Notes under the pieces: model-generated | What the model saw: the letters and a program-made list of their open reading frames with translations, nothing else | Told to the model about the DNA's origin: nothing | The model's database searches: none | Made by a program: the position numbers and the translations under genes | Origin: Streptomyces sp. NBC_00568 | Lineage (GTDB): Bacteria; Actinomycetota; Actinomycetes; Streptomycetales; Streptomycetaceae | Assembly (NCBI RefSeq): GCF_026341855.1 | Contig: NZ_JAPENW010000001.1 | Coordinates: 6,997,001 to 7,061,000 of the forward strand | Length of the DNA stretch: 64,000 bases | Direction of reading: 5' to 3' | Part shown: piece by piece, positions 1-8,451 of the stretch | How the letters are laid out: the number at the start of each line of letters is the position of its first letter | Position numbering within the stretch: position 1 is the first letter of the stretch

Positions 1-545
1 ACCGCCACGACCCGTTCCACGTCCCAGACGTCGATCCCGTGATCGCTGTCTTCCATCGGCATGTCGTCCATGGCCCGCCGGGAGTCGGCGTAGGTGGGCG
101 CCAGATCGGGTGGCACGACACCGTCCCAGTGCGTCAACTCGTAACCCTGGTGCGGGCGTTCGGTGATCTCGGTGACGGCAGGGAGGTCGAGCTCCGTCAG
201 TGGGAGCCGTGCGTACGTCAGGGACAGCACCCGGCGGAACCCGCGCGCCGCGAGGAACCCGTCGCCGGGAGTGCCGACCGTGGCCCGGGACACCAGCGAC
301 CGTCGCCCCTCGCTTCGCGCGGCGGCCGCGGTGGCGTCCAGGAGGGCGCCGCCCACTCCCTCGCGCCGTTCGGAGGGATGTACGGCGATCTCCAGCTCGG
401 CGAGGTGATCCAGACCCTCCCTGGCGAACAGCCGGAGGAAAGCCGAGCCGACCGGGACCCCTTCGGTGTCCGAGGCCAGCCAGGCCAGACGTCGGCTCGA
501 CGCGGTGGATTCGGGATCGGTCAACGGTGTGATGCGTGGCGGCAA
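1..545 (-). CDS. GNAT-family N-acetyltransferase, C-terminus outside window
   Basis: The gene reads leftwards and runs off the window edge, leaving about 181 codons. The acetyl-CoA pyrophosphate loop is visible as RREGVGGALL, preceded by the strand LAELEIAVHPSE and followed by GFLAARGFRR, which is the normal order of a GNAT fold. The region after it (GYELTHWDGVVPPDLAP) looks like the linker into a second domain, so a two-domain GNAT is possible. I chose the TTG at 545 because an in-frame stop lies just upstream and GGAGAG precedes it, although the spacing is short. The substrate cannot be told from the sequence. Confidence 0.7.
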   Translation of the reverse strand, partial: MPPRITPLTDPESTASSRRLAWLASDTEGVPVGSAFLRLFAREGLDHLAELEIAVHPSERREGVGGALLDATAAAARSEGRRSLVSRATVGTPGDGFLAARGFRRVLSLTYARLPLTELDLPAVTEITERPHQGYELTHWDGVVPPDLAPTYADSRRAMDDMPMEDSDHGIDVWDVERVVA

Positions 546-731
546 GGTCTCTCCGTGGCGTCGGTCGTACGGGTGCGAAGCCCGCAGAACCTAGCCGCAC
601 GCGCCCGTGCCCCGCAACGGAATTCAACGGGCGCCGCCCCGCAAGGCATCCGGCACTCCGCGCCATGAGCCCCGACCTGTCGGCCGAGCTTCGATCCGTC
701 AGCCGAGCCCCGGCCCGTCAGTGCAGGCCGC

Positions 732-995
732 TCAGCGGCGCACCCTCGACCGGTCCAGTGCCGCGACGCCCAGGGCGGCGAGGCCGATCTGGATGAGCCA
801 CTCGATCCAGTCGACGCCCTTGGTGTCCGCGACGCCGAACGCGGCGGCGACCCCCGACCCGATGAACGCGGCCACGATGCCGACCGCGATCGTCCACAGG
901 ATGCCGATGCGCTGGCGGCCCGGCACCGCGAGCCGGCCCAGCACACCGATGATGATGCCGATGAGGATGGCACTGATGATGCCCGAGATCTCCAT
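732..995 (-). CDS. GlsB/YeaQ/YmgE family stress-response membrane protein
   Basis: This 87-residue integral membrane protein has the usual length and layout of the GlsB/YeaQ/YmgE (transglycosylase-associated) family. It has three hydrophobic segments: EISGIISAILIGIIIGVLG, then ILWTIAVGIVAAFIGSGVAA, then LIQIGLAALGVAAL. A basic loop with the family glycines (RLAVPGRQRIG) joins the first two. The ATG at 995 has a GGGGCGGAG ribosome binding site directly upstream; longer in-frame starts would add an unlikely basic, Pro/Gly-rich leader. Members are stress-induced small proteins of unknown biochemical role. Confidence 0.85.
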   Translation of the reverse strand: MEISGIISAILIGIIIGVLGRLAVPGRQRIGILWTIAVGIVAAFIGSGVAAAFGVADTKGVDWIEWLIQIGLAALGVAALDRSRVRR

Positions 996-1083
996 CTCCG
1001 CCCCTCTTGGTCGGTCCCCCGCTGCTATGTATCTGCCCCCTCCGGGCGGAGCCAGTCCGCTCCCGCGCGGCCACTCGTGACGG

Positions 1084-1407
1084 GCTTCTCCGCTCTCCCA
1101 GGCGGTGACCATCCCCTCGGGCTGCTCGGTGACCCTGAGCTTCCACCTGCACGTGGACACGGCCGAGACGACCACGAGCACGGCCTACGACACCCTCAAG
1201 GCCCAGGTCGTCAGCAGCGGCGGCACCGTGCTCTCGACCCTGGCCACGTACTCGAACCTGAACGCCGCGTCCGGGTACACACAGCGCACGTTCAGCCTCG
1301 GCACCACCTACGCCGGGCAGACGGTCACGATCAAGTTCACCGGCGTCGAGGGGTCCACCCTCCAGACGTCCTTCGTCGTCGACGACACCGCGCTCAACGT
1401 GAGCTGA
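1084..1407 (+). pseudogene. Orphan C-terminal domain of a secreted protease
   Basis: An in-frame stop at 1078-1080 is followed by about 107 open codons reading LSQAVTIPSGCSVTLSF, then DTAETTTSTAYD, then LQTSFVVDDTALNVS. This matches, from memory, the β-sandwich tail found at the C-terminus of secreted Streptomyces serine/sedolisin-type proteases. No catalytic domain, signal peptide or ribosome binding site precedes it. A GTG at 1105 could start a 100-residue product, but it would begin inside the domain. I interpret the stretch as the 3' end of a protease gene whose 5' part has been lost. Confidence 0.6.
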
Positions 1408-1459
1408 GCACGACCCGGACGAGGGGCGGGCCCGGACGGGCCCGCCCCCCGTGCCGTTC

Positions 1460-4186
1460 CTACCGGGACCGGACCGTCCGTTCCGGCGTGTTCCACCCGG
1501 AGATCCGCACCCTGGGCGCGGCCCCGTGCAGATCGGCCGTCCGGTAGGTCGCCGTCAGCGTCACCGACTCGCCCGGCCACAGGCTCACCTGGTTGTCGGA
1601 CCACCGCACCGGCAGCACCGGCCGGCCCTCGGCGTCGACGAGATGCGCGTCGGTCAGCAGCGCGGGCGTCCGCCCGGTCCCGTCGTTCCGCAGGGTGACC
1701 TTCGTCGTGGACGTCCCGCCGGGACCGGAGGATGTCGACACCGAGGCCGAGACCGGCACCCGCGCCATGGAGCCGAGCCCCTTGAGGTCCGCGTAGCTCG
1801 TCGTCGGTGTGTAGTACCAGTCGGTGTTCGCCCAGTCGAGGGTGTCCGGCCGGGTCGACAGCCAGTAGACGTTCCGGCTGACCTCCTTGCCCCCGGCGTC
1901 GCTCAGGACCAGCCGTGCCAGATACGTCGTCGGGAGACCGCTCACCGAGGAAGGCACCGTGAGCGCGGTGCTGCGCGCCCCGTCGCCGCTCACGCCCACA
2001 CCGGTCGCCGTCCTGTCGTACTTCTGTGTGCCGTCGGTCCCGAAGAGCGTGACGCGTGCCGTGAGGCCGGACGCGGGCGCGTGCCGGTTGTTCACCACGA
2101 CGACGGACCGGTTGTCGTACGAGTACTGGATGTGCAGGGGTTCGTTGGCCTTCTTCGCCCCGAAGTAGGCTCCGCCCTGGTCGAGGTACCGGTCCATCAA
2201 CTGCCAGTGCAGTGAGGTCCATCCACTGTTGAGCATCCAGTACACGACTCCGGTCGAGGGCTCGGAGGAGTCGGTGGCGTTGCGCCCGTACGCCTCGAAC
2301 TGCGCCCGCACGTTCTCGTACTGGGCGAGCTGCGCCTTGCGCACGTAGTCGGTGAGGCCGGTCGGTGCGCCGTAGCGGCCGGCCAGGGCGGCGTCGTAGA
2401 TCTTGAGGGTGCCGAAGACCGGGGACGGCGAGCGGTGGTACTGCCTGACGTCCGGGTTCTTCCAGAGGGTGTCCAGCTCGGTGGGCGACATCATGCGGCG
2501 CAGGGTGTCGAGGGTGGGGATGTCGGGACCGGCACCGGTCTCGGAGTTGAAGCCGGTGGCGCCGCCCTCGCGCTTGGCGTACCAGTATCCCGGCGGGATC
2601 CAGTCGTAGGGCCCGGTCATCTTCATGCCCGAACTGCCGGACACGGGGGAGGACTTGTCGGATGCGGCGGCGACCACCGGGGTCGGCCAGTCGGCCGCCT
2701 TCAGTGCGTCGAGGTAGTTCTTCTCGATCGTCGCGTCGGGCGCGAAGTCGCTGCCGATGAGGAAGGAGATGACGCTCGGGTGGTCGCGCAGCCGGGCGGC
2801 CTCCGCGGCCATCGACGCCTTGGCGACCGGATAGTCGGAAGCCGTCCACTTGTCGCCGGTCTCCGTGCCGTTGACCTGCCCCTCCCACTTGTCGCAGCAC
2901 TCCCAGCCGGGCAGGGTGAGAACGCCGTGGCGGTCGGCGAGGTCGAAGAACTCGTCCGGCTCGATGTGTCCTTCGAGGCGGACGGTGTTGAGGCCCAGGT
3001 CGAGGACGTACTTCAACCGGTCCTCGACATACTCGCGGTCCCAGCGCAGGAACTCGTCCGGGGACCAGCCGGCGCCCTTGATGAGCAGCCTGCGGCCGTT
3101 GATGCGGTACTGCCGGGCGCCGTCGGAGTTCAGGGGCGCCTTCACCTCGCGGACGCCGAAGTCCCGGTGCGCGGTGTCGGAGGGGGCGCCGGCGACGGAG
3201 GCGGTCAGATCGAGGCCGTACAGCGGCTGCCCGCCCATGCCCGCGGGCCACCACACCTTCGGTGACGTCAGGTGCAGCCCGGGGACGTCGGACGGTGAGA
3301 ACGTGACCGTCCTCGTCTCGTGAGCCGCGAGCGGGACGGTCTTCGAGAAGGACACGGCGCCGATGCTGCCGGACACCGTGGCCGTGACGGCCGAGCCGGT
3401 CTCGTTGCGGGCCCGCGCCTTGACGGTGAGCTCCGCGGAGCGGAGCGAGGGGACGTCGAGGGCGGTCACCACATGTGCGTCGCGCAGCGCTACCGGGCCG
3501 CCGCGGCGGACGAGGACGTCACGGACGATGCCCATGTTCTGGTCGGGCGGCGGCTGGAGCCAGTCGATCCAGCCCATGGTCAGGTTCTTGTTCGGGTCGT
3601 TGGGCCGGATGCGGAAGGCGACCGTGTTCGTGCCCGCGCGCACCAGCGAGGTGATGTCCAGTTCGTGGTGCGTGTAGGCGCCGGTCACCTCGGAGGCCTC
3701 GGCGACCTGGCGGCCGTTGACGTAGACGTCCGCCGCCGAGATCACCCCGCTGAAGTCCAGATGGCTGCGCCGGGAGGTGTCGGCGACCGTGAAGTCCGAG
3801 CGGTACCACCAGGGCACGGCGAAGTCGGCCTTGGGGATCTTCTGCAGGTTGGTGGAGTAGAAGGGATCCGCGTACTTCCCGTTCGCGAGCAGCGCCGCGA
3901 GGACGGTGGAGCGGGGGCCGGCCGGGTACCAGCCGCTCGCCGGATAGCCGGGGCTGGAGACTTCGGCCGCCGGGTCGGAGACCTCGGCGGTGGACTGGAT
4001 CGCGTACCCGGACAGTGCCGTGGTGCTGCCCGGGGCGGAGGCCACCGGCGTGACACGGACGTGCGGTCCGGCGGCCGTTCGGGGGTCGGGCCCGTCGGCC
4101 CATGCGCTCGCGGAGAGGGTGCACAGCAGGCCCAGGGCGACGGCGGCCGTGGCGAGACGCCGCCGGGAGGCAGGGCGGTGGAACAC
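1460..4186 (-). CDS. csxA: Secreted exo-β-D-glucosaminidase-like glycoside hydrolase family 2 protein
   Basis: This 908-residue secreted enzyme is predicted to release glucosamine from the non-reducing end of chitosan oligomers. Residues 1-31 form a signal peptide with a twin-arginine-like SRRRLA and a cut near ASAWA. A jelly-roll domain (HLDFSGVISAADVYVNGRQ) and an Ig-like domain lead into a (β/α)8 barrel with LNTVRLEGHIEPDEFFD and WECCDKWE, then C-terminal β-domains. S479-D480 replaces the Asn-Glu acid/base motif of ordinary GH2 enzymes, as known for the exo-glucosaminidase subfamily. E549 in FNSETGAG is the expected nucleophile. GTG 4186 follows AAGGAG; starting further up would translate the operator. 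It lies downstream of the ROK gene in the same direction. Confidence 0.88.
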   Translation of the reverse strand: MFHRPASRRRLATAAVALGLLCTLSASAWADGPDPRTAAGPHVRVTPVASAPGSTTALSGYAIQSTAEVSDPAAEVSSPGYPASGWYPAGPRSTVLAALLANGKYADPFYSTNLQKIPKADFAVPWWYRSDFTVADTSRRSHLDFSGVISAADVYVNGRQVAEASEVTGAYTHHELDITSLVRAGTNTVAFRIRPNDPNKNLTMGWIDWLQPPPDQNMGIVRDVLVRRGGPVALRDAHVVTALDVPSLRSAELTVKARARNETGSAVTATVSGSIGAVSFSKTVPLAAHETRTVTFSPSDVPGLHLTSPKVWWPAGMGGQPLYGLDLTASVAGAPSDTAHRDFGVREVKAPLNSDGARQYRINGRRLLIKGAGWSPDEFLRWDREYVEDRLKYVLDLGLNTVRLEGHIEPDEFFDLADRHGVLTLPGWECCDKWEGQVNGTETGDKWTASDYPVAKASMAAEAARLRDHPSVISFLIGSDFAPDATIEKNYLDALKAADWPTPVVAAASDKSSPVSGSSGMKMTGPYDWIPPGYWYAKREGGATGFNSETGAGPDIPTLDTLRRMMSPTELDTLWKNPDVRQYHRSPSPVFGTLKIYDAALAGRYGAPTGLTDYVRKAQLAQYENVRAQFEAYGRNATDSSEPSTGVVYWMLNSGWTSLHWQLMDRYLDQGGAYFGAKKANEPLHIQYSYDNRSVVVVNNRHAPASGLTARVTLFGTDGTQKYDRTATGVGVSGDGARSTALTVPSSVSGLPTTYLARLVLSDAGGKEVSRNVYWLSTRPDTLDWANTDWYYTPTTSYADLKGLGSMARVPVSASVSTSSGPGGTSTTKVTLRNDGTGRTPALLTDAHLVDAEGRPVLPVRWSDNQVSLWPGESVTLTATYRTADLHGAAPRVRISGWNTPERTVRSR

Positions 4187-4233
4187 GGTGGTCTCCTTGG
4201 GAGGTGGGGGAGCATCCGCGCTTCGGCACTGCA

Positions 4234-4254
4234 AGTTAGGAAACTTTACTAACT
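4234..4254. promoter_or_regulatory. Candidate ROK-regulator operator before the glucosaminidase
   Basis: AGTTAG and CTAACT form perfect 6-bp arms around the 9-base centre GAAACTTTA. The site is AT-rich in a very GC-rich background and ends 48 bp before the GTG of the GH2 gene, where a promoter should be. A related sequence precedes the ROK gene, which suggests that regulator is the ligand. CsnR-type ROK repressors of chitosan genes bind similar palindromes, as far as I recall. Confidence 0.6.
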
Positions 4255-4373
4255 GGGTCCACAAGCTAGGCCGCTGAGTAAGTCATGTCAATCACCGGCG
4301 GGGCGGGCCACCCCTGTTCGGCTCACGGGACGCGCCGTGCCCGAGCCGCGCCGGACGCCGACGGGGCCGGCGG

Positions 4374-4441
4374 GTGCCGCCCCCGGTCAGGAAGCCGACG
4401 GATCGACGAGTGCCGTCCCCGGCGGTCAGGAAGCCGACCGG
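4374..4441. repeat. Tandem duplication around the ROK stop codon
   Basis: Two near-identical copies (4374-4401 and 4410-4441) share GTGCCG, CCCCGG and TCAGGAAGCCGAC. The second copy contains the last codons and the TGA of the ROK gene, so the first copy is a duplicated gene end lying just downstream of the stop. Confidence 0.6.
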
Positions 4442-5625
4442 CGCTCGAACACCACATCGCGTGCCGTCCCCAGCGCCGTCGCCACCGCGCCGAGCAGCAC
4501 CGCGTCCTCGCCCAGACGGCCGGGTGCGATCCGCGGGCGCAGGGGTGTGAGGGTGCGCAGGGTCTCGCGGACGGGGCGCAGCAGCAGATCGACGCTGTGG
4601 CCGACTCCACCGCCCAGGACCACCAGATCGGGATCGAGCACCGCCGCCGCGGCCGCCACCGTGTGCGCGATCCGCTCGCCCTCCAGCCGGACCGCCTCGA
4701 CCGCGGGCCCGTGTCCCTCCCGCGCCGCGTCGAAGACGGCCTTCGCGGTGAGCTGCCCGGTCATGCCGAAGTGCCGGGCGGCTTCGACGACGGCCTCGCC
4801 GGACACCGCGTCCTCCAGTGTGTCGGGCTTCTGCCGGCCCGGCCACGGCAGGAAACCGATCTCGCCGGCCCCGCCGTGCGCGCCCGTGAACAGCCGTCCC
4901 TCGCTGACGACACCCATGCCGAGGCCGGTGCCGATCATGATGTACGCGAAGAGCCGGCTGCCGGCGCCGACGCCGTACGTGTACTCGCCGAGCGCCGCGA
5001 GGTTCGCGTCGTTGTGCACCTCCAGCGGGATGCCCAGCTCCTCGCGCATCCGGTCGAACAGACCCGCCCGCCCCCATCCGGGCAGGTGCATCGCGTACCG
5101 CACCCGGCGCCGCTCCTCGTCGTACACACCCGGCGTGCCCACCACCGCGTGGGCCACCTCGTGCGCTCCGACACCGGAGTTGGCGACCACCTGGTGGGCG
5201 GTGGAGACCACGAGGTCGGCCATGGCCCCGGACGTGCGGGCGCGGTTGCGGACATCGGCGCGCGCCACCACCGCGCCGTCGAGGTCGGCCACCGCGACGC
5301 GCAGCCAGCTGCGGCCGATGTCGATGCCGAGCGCGTACCCGGCCGCGGGGTCGGGGGCGTACAGGACGGCGACCCGGCCGCGCTCGGGCGCGTGTGTTCC
5401 GACCTCGTGGACGAGCCCCGCCTCCTCCAGCGCGGCGAGCGCGCTGGAGACCGTCGGCTTGGACAGACCCGTCTCGCGGGCGAGCTGGGCCCGGGAGGCG
5501 GCGCCACCGGTGCGCAGCCGGTCGAGGAGCAGACGCTCGTTGGTGCTGCGCAGCCGCCGGCGGTTCCAGGGCTGTTCGGGCTGCTCTGCGGCGTCGCTGG
5601 CGGGCATCGCACCATTCTCACTCAT
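4426..5625 (-). CDS. ROK-family transcriptional regulator (CsnR/NagC type)
   Basis: This 399-residue protein has an N-terminal winged helix (ERLLLDRLRTGGAASRAQLA, then GLSKPTVSSALAALEEAGL) and a sugar-kinase-like ROK domain beginning at YALGIDIGRSW. The phosphate motif GTGLGMGV is kept. The usual Glu-x-Gly-His reads GEIGFLPW and the Cys-x-Cys-x5-Cys zinc motif is absent, so it should sense a sugar without phosphorylating it. It is transcribed towards the secreted glucosaminidase and divergently from an APC permease. Similar AT-rich inverted repeats precede it and the GH2 gene. I infer repression relieved by a glucosamine or chitosan oligomer; the exact inducer is unknown. Confidence 0.85.
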   Translation of the reverse strand: MSENGAMPASDAAEQPEQPWNRRRLRSTNERLLLDRLRTGGAASRAQLARETGLSKPTVSSALAALEEAGLVHEVGTHAPERGRVAVLYAPDPAAGYALGIDIGRSWLRVAVADLDGAVVARADVRNRARTSGAMADLVVSTAHQVVANSGVGAHEVAHAVVGTPGVYDEERRRVRYAMHLPGWGRAGLFDRMREELGIPLEVHNDANLAALGEYTYGVGAGSRLFAYIMIGTGLGMGVVSEGRLFTGAHGGAGEIGFLPWPGRQKPDTLEDAVSGEAVVEAARHFGMTGQLTAKAVFDAAREGHGPAVEAVRLEGERIAHTVAAAAAVLDPDLVVLGGGVGHSVDLLLRPVRETLRTLTPLRPRIAPGRLGEDAVLLGAVATALGTARDVVFERRSAS

Positions 5626-5648
5626 TCACGACGCCCCCTTGACGCATC

Positions 5649-5669
5649 TAGTAAGTCTCCTTAACTTTA
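5649..5669. promoter_or_regulatory. Candidate ROK operator in the ROK/APC divergent region
   Basis: The AT-rich stretch TAGTAAG-TCT-CCTTAACTTTA is an imperfect inverted repeat (AGTAAG against CTTAACT). It shares TAGTAA and CTAACT/TTAACT half-sites with the site before the GH2 gene. It lies 24 bp upstream of the ROK start and 150 bp before the permease, so it could control both genes. Confidence 0.5.
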
Positions 5670-5818
5670 TCGCCCAGTCAGCCTCGCCGGGCGAGCCGAG
5701 GGGGGAGCCCCGCGCCCGCCGGTCACCCGCCGCCCCCGCTCCGCCCTGATCCGTCGGCCGCCATCGAGGGCGGCCGTCCCCTCGTACCTCTCCCCGCGTC
5801 CTGTTCTGAGGAGGCCCC

Positions 5819-7273
5819 ATGTCCGGTAGCCCGCCACCCACCGGCGGATTCGTCCGCCGCGTCGGCCTGTTCCAGGCCACCGCCATCAACATGAGCCAGA
5901 TGTGCGGCATCGGGCCGTTCGTGACGATCCCGCTGATGGTCGCCGCGTTCGGCGGTCCGCAGGCGGTCATCGGCTTCGTCGCGGGCGCCCTGCTGGCCCT
6001 CGCCGACGGGCTCGTCTGGGCCGAGATGGGCGCGGCCATGCCCGGCTCCGGCGGCAGTTACGTCTATCTGCGCCAGGCCTTCCAGTACCGCACCGGACGT
6101 CTGATGCCGTTCCTGTTCGTGTGGACGGCGATGCTCTTCATCCCGCTGATCATGTCCACCGGCGTGGTCGGCTTCGTCCAGTACCTGGGCTATCTGGCCC
6201 CCGACATGGGCAAGACCACCGGCGACCTCGTCGGACTCGGCATCGTCGCCCTGGTCGTCCTCCTGCTGTGGCGCGGGATCGAGCACATCGCGCGGATCAC
6301 CGCCGTCATGTGGGCCGTGATGATCACCTCGGTCCTCCTGGTGATCGTCGCCGCGGCCACCGACTTCAGCGCCGACCTCGCCTTCACCTACCCGGCAGGC
6401 GCCTTCGAGCTGTCCGGCAGCCATTTCTGGGTCGGTTTCGCCGCGGGCCTGACCATCGGCATCTACGACTACCTCGGCTACAACACCACCGCGTACATGG
6501 GCGCCGAGATCAAGGACCCCGGCCGCACCCTGCCCCGCTCGATCATCTACTCGATCCTCGGCATCATGGCGATCTACCTGCTGCTCCAGATCGGCACGCT
6601 CGGCGTCATCGACTGGCACCGGATGACGGACCCCGGCGACATCGCCTCCACCTCGGTGGCCTCGGCTGTCCTGGAGGAGACCTGGGGCAAGGGCGCCGCC
6701 GACACGGTCACCGTGCTCATCCTCGTCACCGCGTTCGCCTCGGTCTTCACCGGACTGCTCGGCGGCTCGCGAGTGCCCTACGACGCCGCCCGCGAACGCG
6801 TCTTCTTCCGCCCCTACGCCAAACTGCACCCGAGGCACCGCTTCCCGACGCTGGGCCTCGCCACCATGGGCGTCATCACGGCGATCGGCTTCCTGATCGG
6901 CCGTCACACCGACCTCGCCACCCTCATCCAGCTCCTGACCACGGTCATGGTGATCGTGCAGGCGCTGGCCCAGATCGTCGCCCTGTCGGTGCTGCGGAAG
7001 CGGCAGCCGGGGCTGCGCCGCCCGTACCGGATGTGGCTCTACCCTTTGCCGAGCTTCCTCGCGCTGGCCGGCTGGCTCACCATCTACGGATACGCGGACA
7101 AGAACTCCCCGGGCCGTCACCCCATCGAGTGGTCGCTCGCCTGGCTCGCCCTCGGCCTGGTCGCCTTCGTCGTCTGGGCACGTCTGGAGAAGGTGTGGCC
7201 GTTCGGCCCGAAGGAGGTCACCGAGGAGTACCTGAGGGCGCCGGCTCCGGAGGCGGAGCGGGCCGGGGCGTGA
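5819..7273 (+). CDS. APC-superfamily amino acid/amine permease
   Basis: This 484-residue inner-membrane transporter has about twelve hydrophobic segments. The first contains NMSQMCGIGPFVTIPLM, equivalent to the unwound TM1 substrate site (usually GxG) of APC transporters. AAMPGSGGSYVYLRQAF is the conserved TM2-TM3 signature, and SRVPYDAARERVFF is the cytoplasmic loop after TM8. A strong GAGGAGG precedes the ATG. It diverges from the ROK gene across 193 bp containing a candidate operator, so it may import an amino compound tied to chitosan use, but APC specificity cannot be read from sequence. Confidence 0.85.
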   Translation: MSGSPPPTGGFVRRVGLFQATAINMSQMCGIGPFVTIPLMVAAFGGPQAVIGFVAGALLALADGLVWAEMGAAMPGSGGSYVYLRQAFQYRTGRLMPFLFVWTAMLFIPLIMSTGVVGFVQYLGYLAPDMGKTTGDLVGLGIVALVVLLLWRGIEHIARITAVMWAVMITSVLLVIVAAATDFSADLAFTYPAGAFELSGSHFWVGFAAGLTIGIYDYLGYNTTAYMGAEIKDPGRTLPRSIIYSILGIMAIYLLLQIGTLGVIDWHRMTDPGDIASTSVASAVLEETWGKGAADTVTVLILVTAFASVFTGLLGGSRVPYDAARERVFFRPYAKLHPRHRFPTLGLATMGVITAIGFLIGRHTDLATLIQLLTTVMVIVQALAQIVALSVLRKRQPGLRRPYRMWLYPLPSFLALAGWLTIYGYADKNSPGRHPIEWSLAWLALGLVAFVVWARLEKVWPFGPKEVTEEYLRAPAPEAERAGA

Positions 7274-7319
7274 GAACTCGGGAGCCCCTGGACACCTGAC
7301 GCCATGGGCGCCCGTCGGG

Positions 7320-7700
7320 ACCCGACGCCGGGGCCGTGCGGGGTGCGGTCCTCGGGACCCGCACGTCCCGGGACCCGCACAGTCCCGGCCCGGCCCCGGG
7401 ACTGCGCAAGTCCGGCACCCGCACAGTCCCGGCACCCGCGGGTCCCGGCCCGGCACCCGCACGTCCCGGCACGCCCCCTGGACCCGCACGTCCCGGCACG
7501 GCCTCCGCCCCGCACGGCCTCCGCCCCACACGGCCCCGGTACGGCCCCCGCACCCCGCGCATGGCCCCGGTACGGCTTCCGCTCCGCCCCCGCACGGCCC
7601 CCGCCCCGCCGTCCGGCTCGGCCGGCCGGGCGCTCGGCCCGTCGGGCTCGGCCGCGGCCGGGCGCTCGGCGGCGGGGGGCTCGCGCACCGTTCCGGTCAC
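7320..7700. repeat. Degenerate CCCGGCACCCGCACGT repeat tract
   Basis: About 380 bp between the permease stop and the convergent GNAT gene consist of imperfect direct repeats of a 15-20 base unit resembling CCCGGCACCCGCACGTC, decaying rightwards into CCCGCACGGCC copies. Both strands are open in several frames only because the tract is extremely GC-rich and nearly free of T. No ribosome binding site or recognisable protein is present. It may act as a structured terminator between convergent genes. Confidence 0.6.
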
Positions 7701-7724
7701 CGCCGGGCTCGCCGGAGCGTGCCC

Positions 7725-8297
7725 TCACCTGCGGAGCGGGCCGTCGTCCTCGAGATGGCTCCAGGTCCGCAGGACGACGACCCGGCCTTTCGCCGTACGG
7801 ACGACGGGCTCGTCGTCGGCGAGTACGAAGCCCGCCGCCTTGGCGACTCCCTCGCTCGCGGTGTTCCCGTCCTCGATGCACAACACGATGCGCCGCCCGC
7901 CGACCTGGCGGCGCGCGAAGTCCACGACGAGCCGGACCGCCCGGGTCGCGAGTCCCCGGCCCCGGTACGCGGCCCCCACGCCGTAGGCGAGCTCGACGTC
8001 CCGCTCGTCGGCCGAGCCCGGGAACAGCAGGATCTCGCCCTCGGGCCGCTCACCGTCCGTGGTGATGGCCAGTTGCACGGCCCGCCCCTCGGTGCTCTTC
8101 TGCTCGGCCGCCGCGAGGTAGGCGAGCGCCGCCTCGGTGTCGAAGGGGGAGGCGACCGGAGTCCACCGGTCGATCTCGGGATCGTCGTAGAGCGCGACGA
8201 GGTCCGCGACATCGTCGTCGGACCACTCGCGCAGGTGCAGCCCCAGCCCGTCGATGCGCAGCGGCCCGGGGAAGTCGAACGTCGGTCGGCTGTCCAT
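7725..8297 (-). CDS. GNAT-family N-acetyltransferase (RimJ/RimL type)
   Basis: This 190-residue cytoplasmic acetyltransferase starts at the ATG of MDSRPTFDFPGPLRIDGL. LRIDGLGLHLREWSDDDVADL is the β1-α1 opening typical of RimJ/RimL-like GNATs. VELAYGVGAAYRGRGLATRA contains the acetyl-CoA loop R-G-R-G-L-A, and ASEGVAKAAGFV is the α4-β6 region. An upstream extension is open but has no coding look and would cross the next gene's promoter. The neighbouring acyl-CoA ligase is divergent. The substrate is not predictable. Confidence 0.8.
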   Translation of the reverse strand: MDSRPTFDFPGPLRIDGLGLHLREWSDDDVADLVALYDDPEIDRWTPVASPFDTEAALAYLAAAEQKSTEGRAVQLAITTDGERPEGEILLFPGSADERDVELAYGVGAAYRGRGLATRAVRLVVDFARRQVGGRRIVLCIEDGNTASEGVAKAAGFVLADDEPVVRTAKGRVVVLRTWSHLEDDGPLRR

Positions 8298-8451
8298 CGG
8301 ACGATCCTGACGCGTGGAGCGGGTCGGGGCCAAGGGCGCCTCGCGGGACAGGGAGGCGGACACGCGGTCGAGGCCACTTGGGGCTTGTCCGGATGCGCGG
8401 GGGCGTGGCCAGGATAGAACTTGGACATCGTCCGATCGTCGGGAGGCCGTG

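Noticed and set aside
1308..3254. A 648-codon minus-strand frame over the glucosaminidase
   Set aside because: It lies out of frame within the GH2 gene and reads as Arg-rich low-complexity sequence; the GH2 frame has all family motifs.
4282..5749. Long plus-strand frames over the ROK gene
   Set aside because: Products are Arg/Ala/Ser low-complexity shadows; the minus-strand frame has a full ROK protein.
5723..7531. A 602-codon minus-strand frame opposite the APC permease
   Set aside because: Product is Asp/Glu/Gly/His-rich without domains; it is a shadow of the permease extended into the repeat tract.
7320..7700. CRISPR array
   Set aside because: Repeats are imperfect, contiguous and of variable length with no unique spacers, and no cas genes are near.
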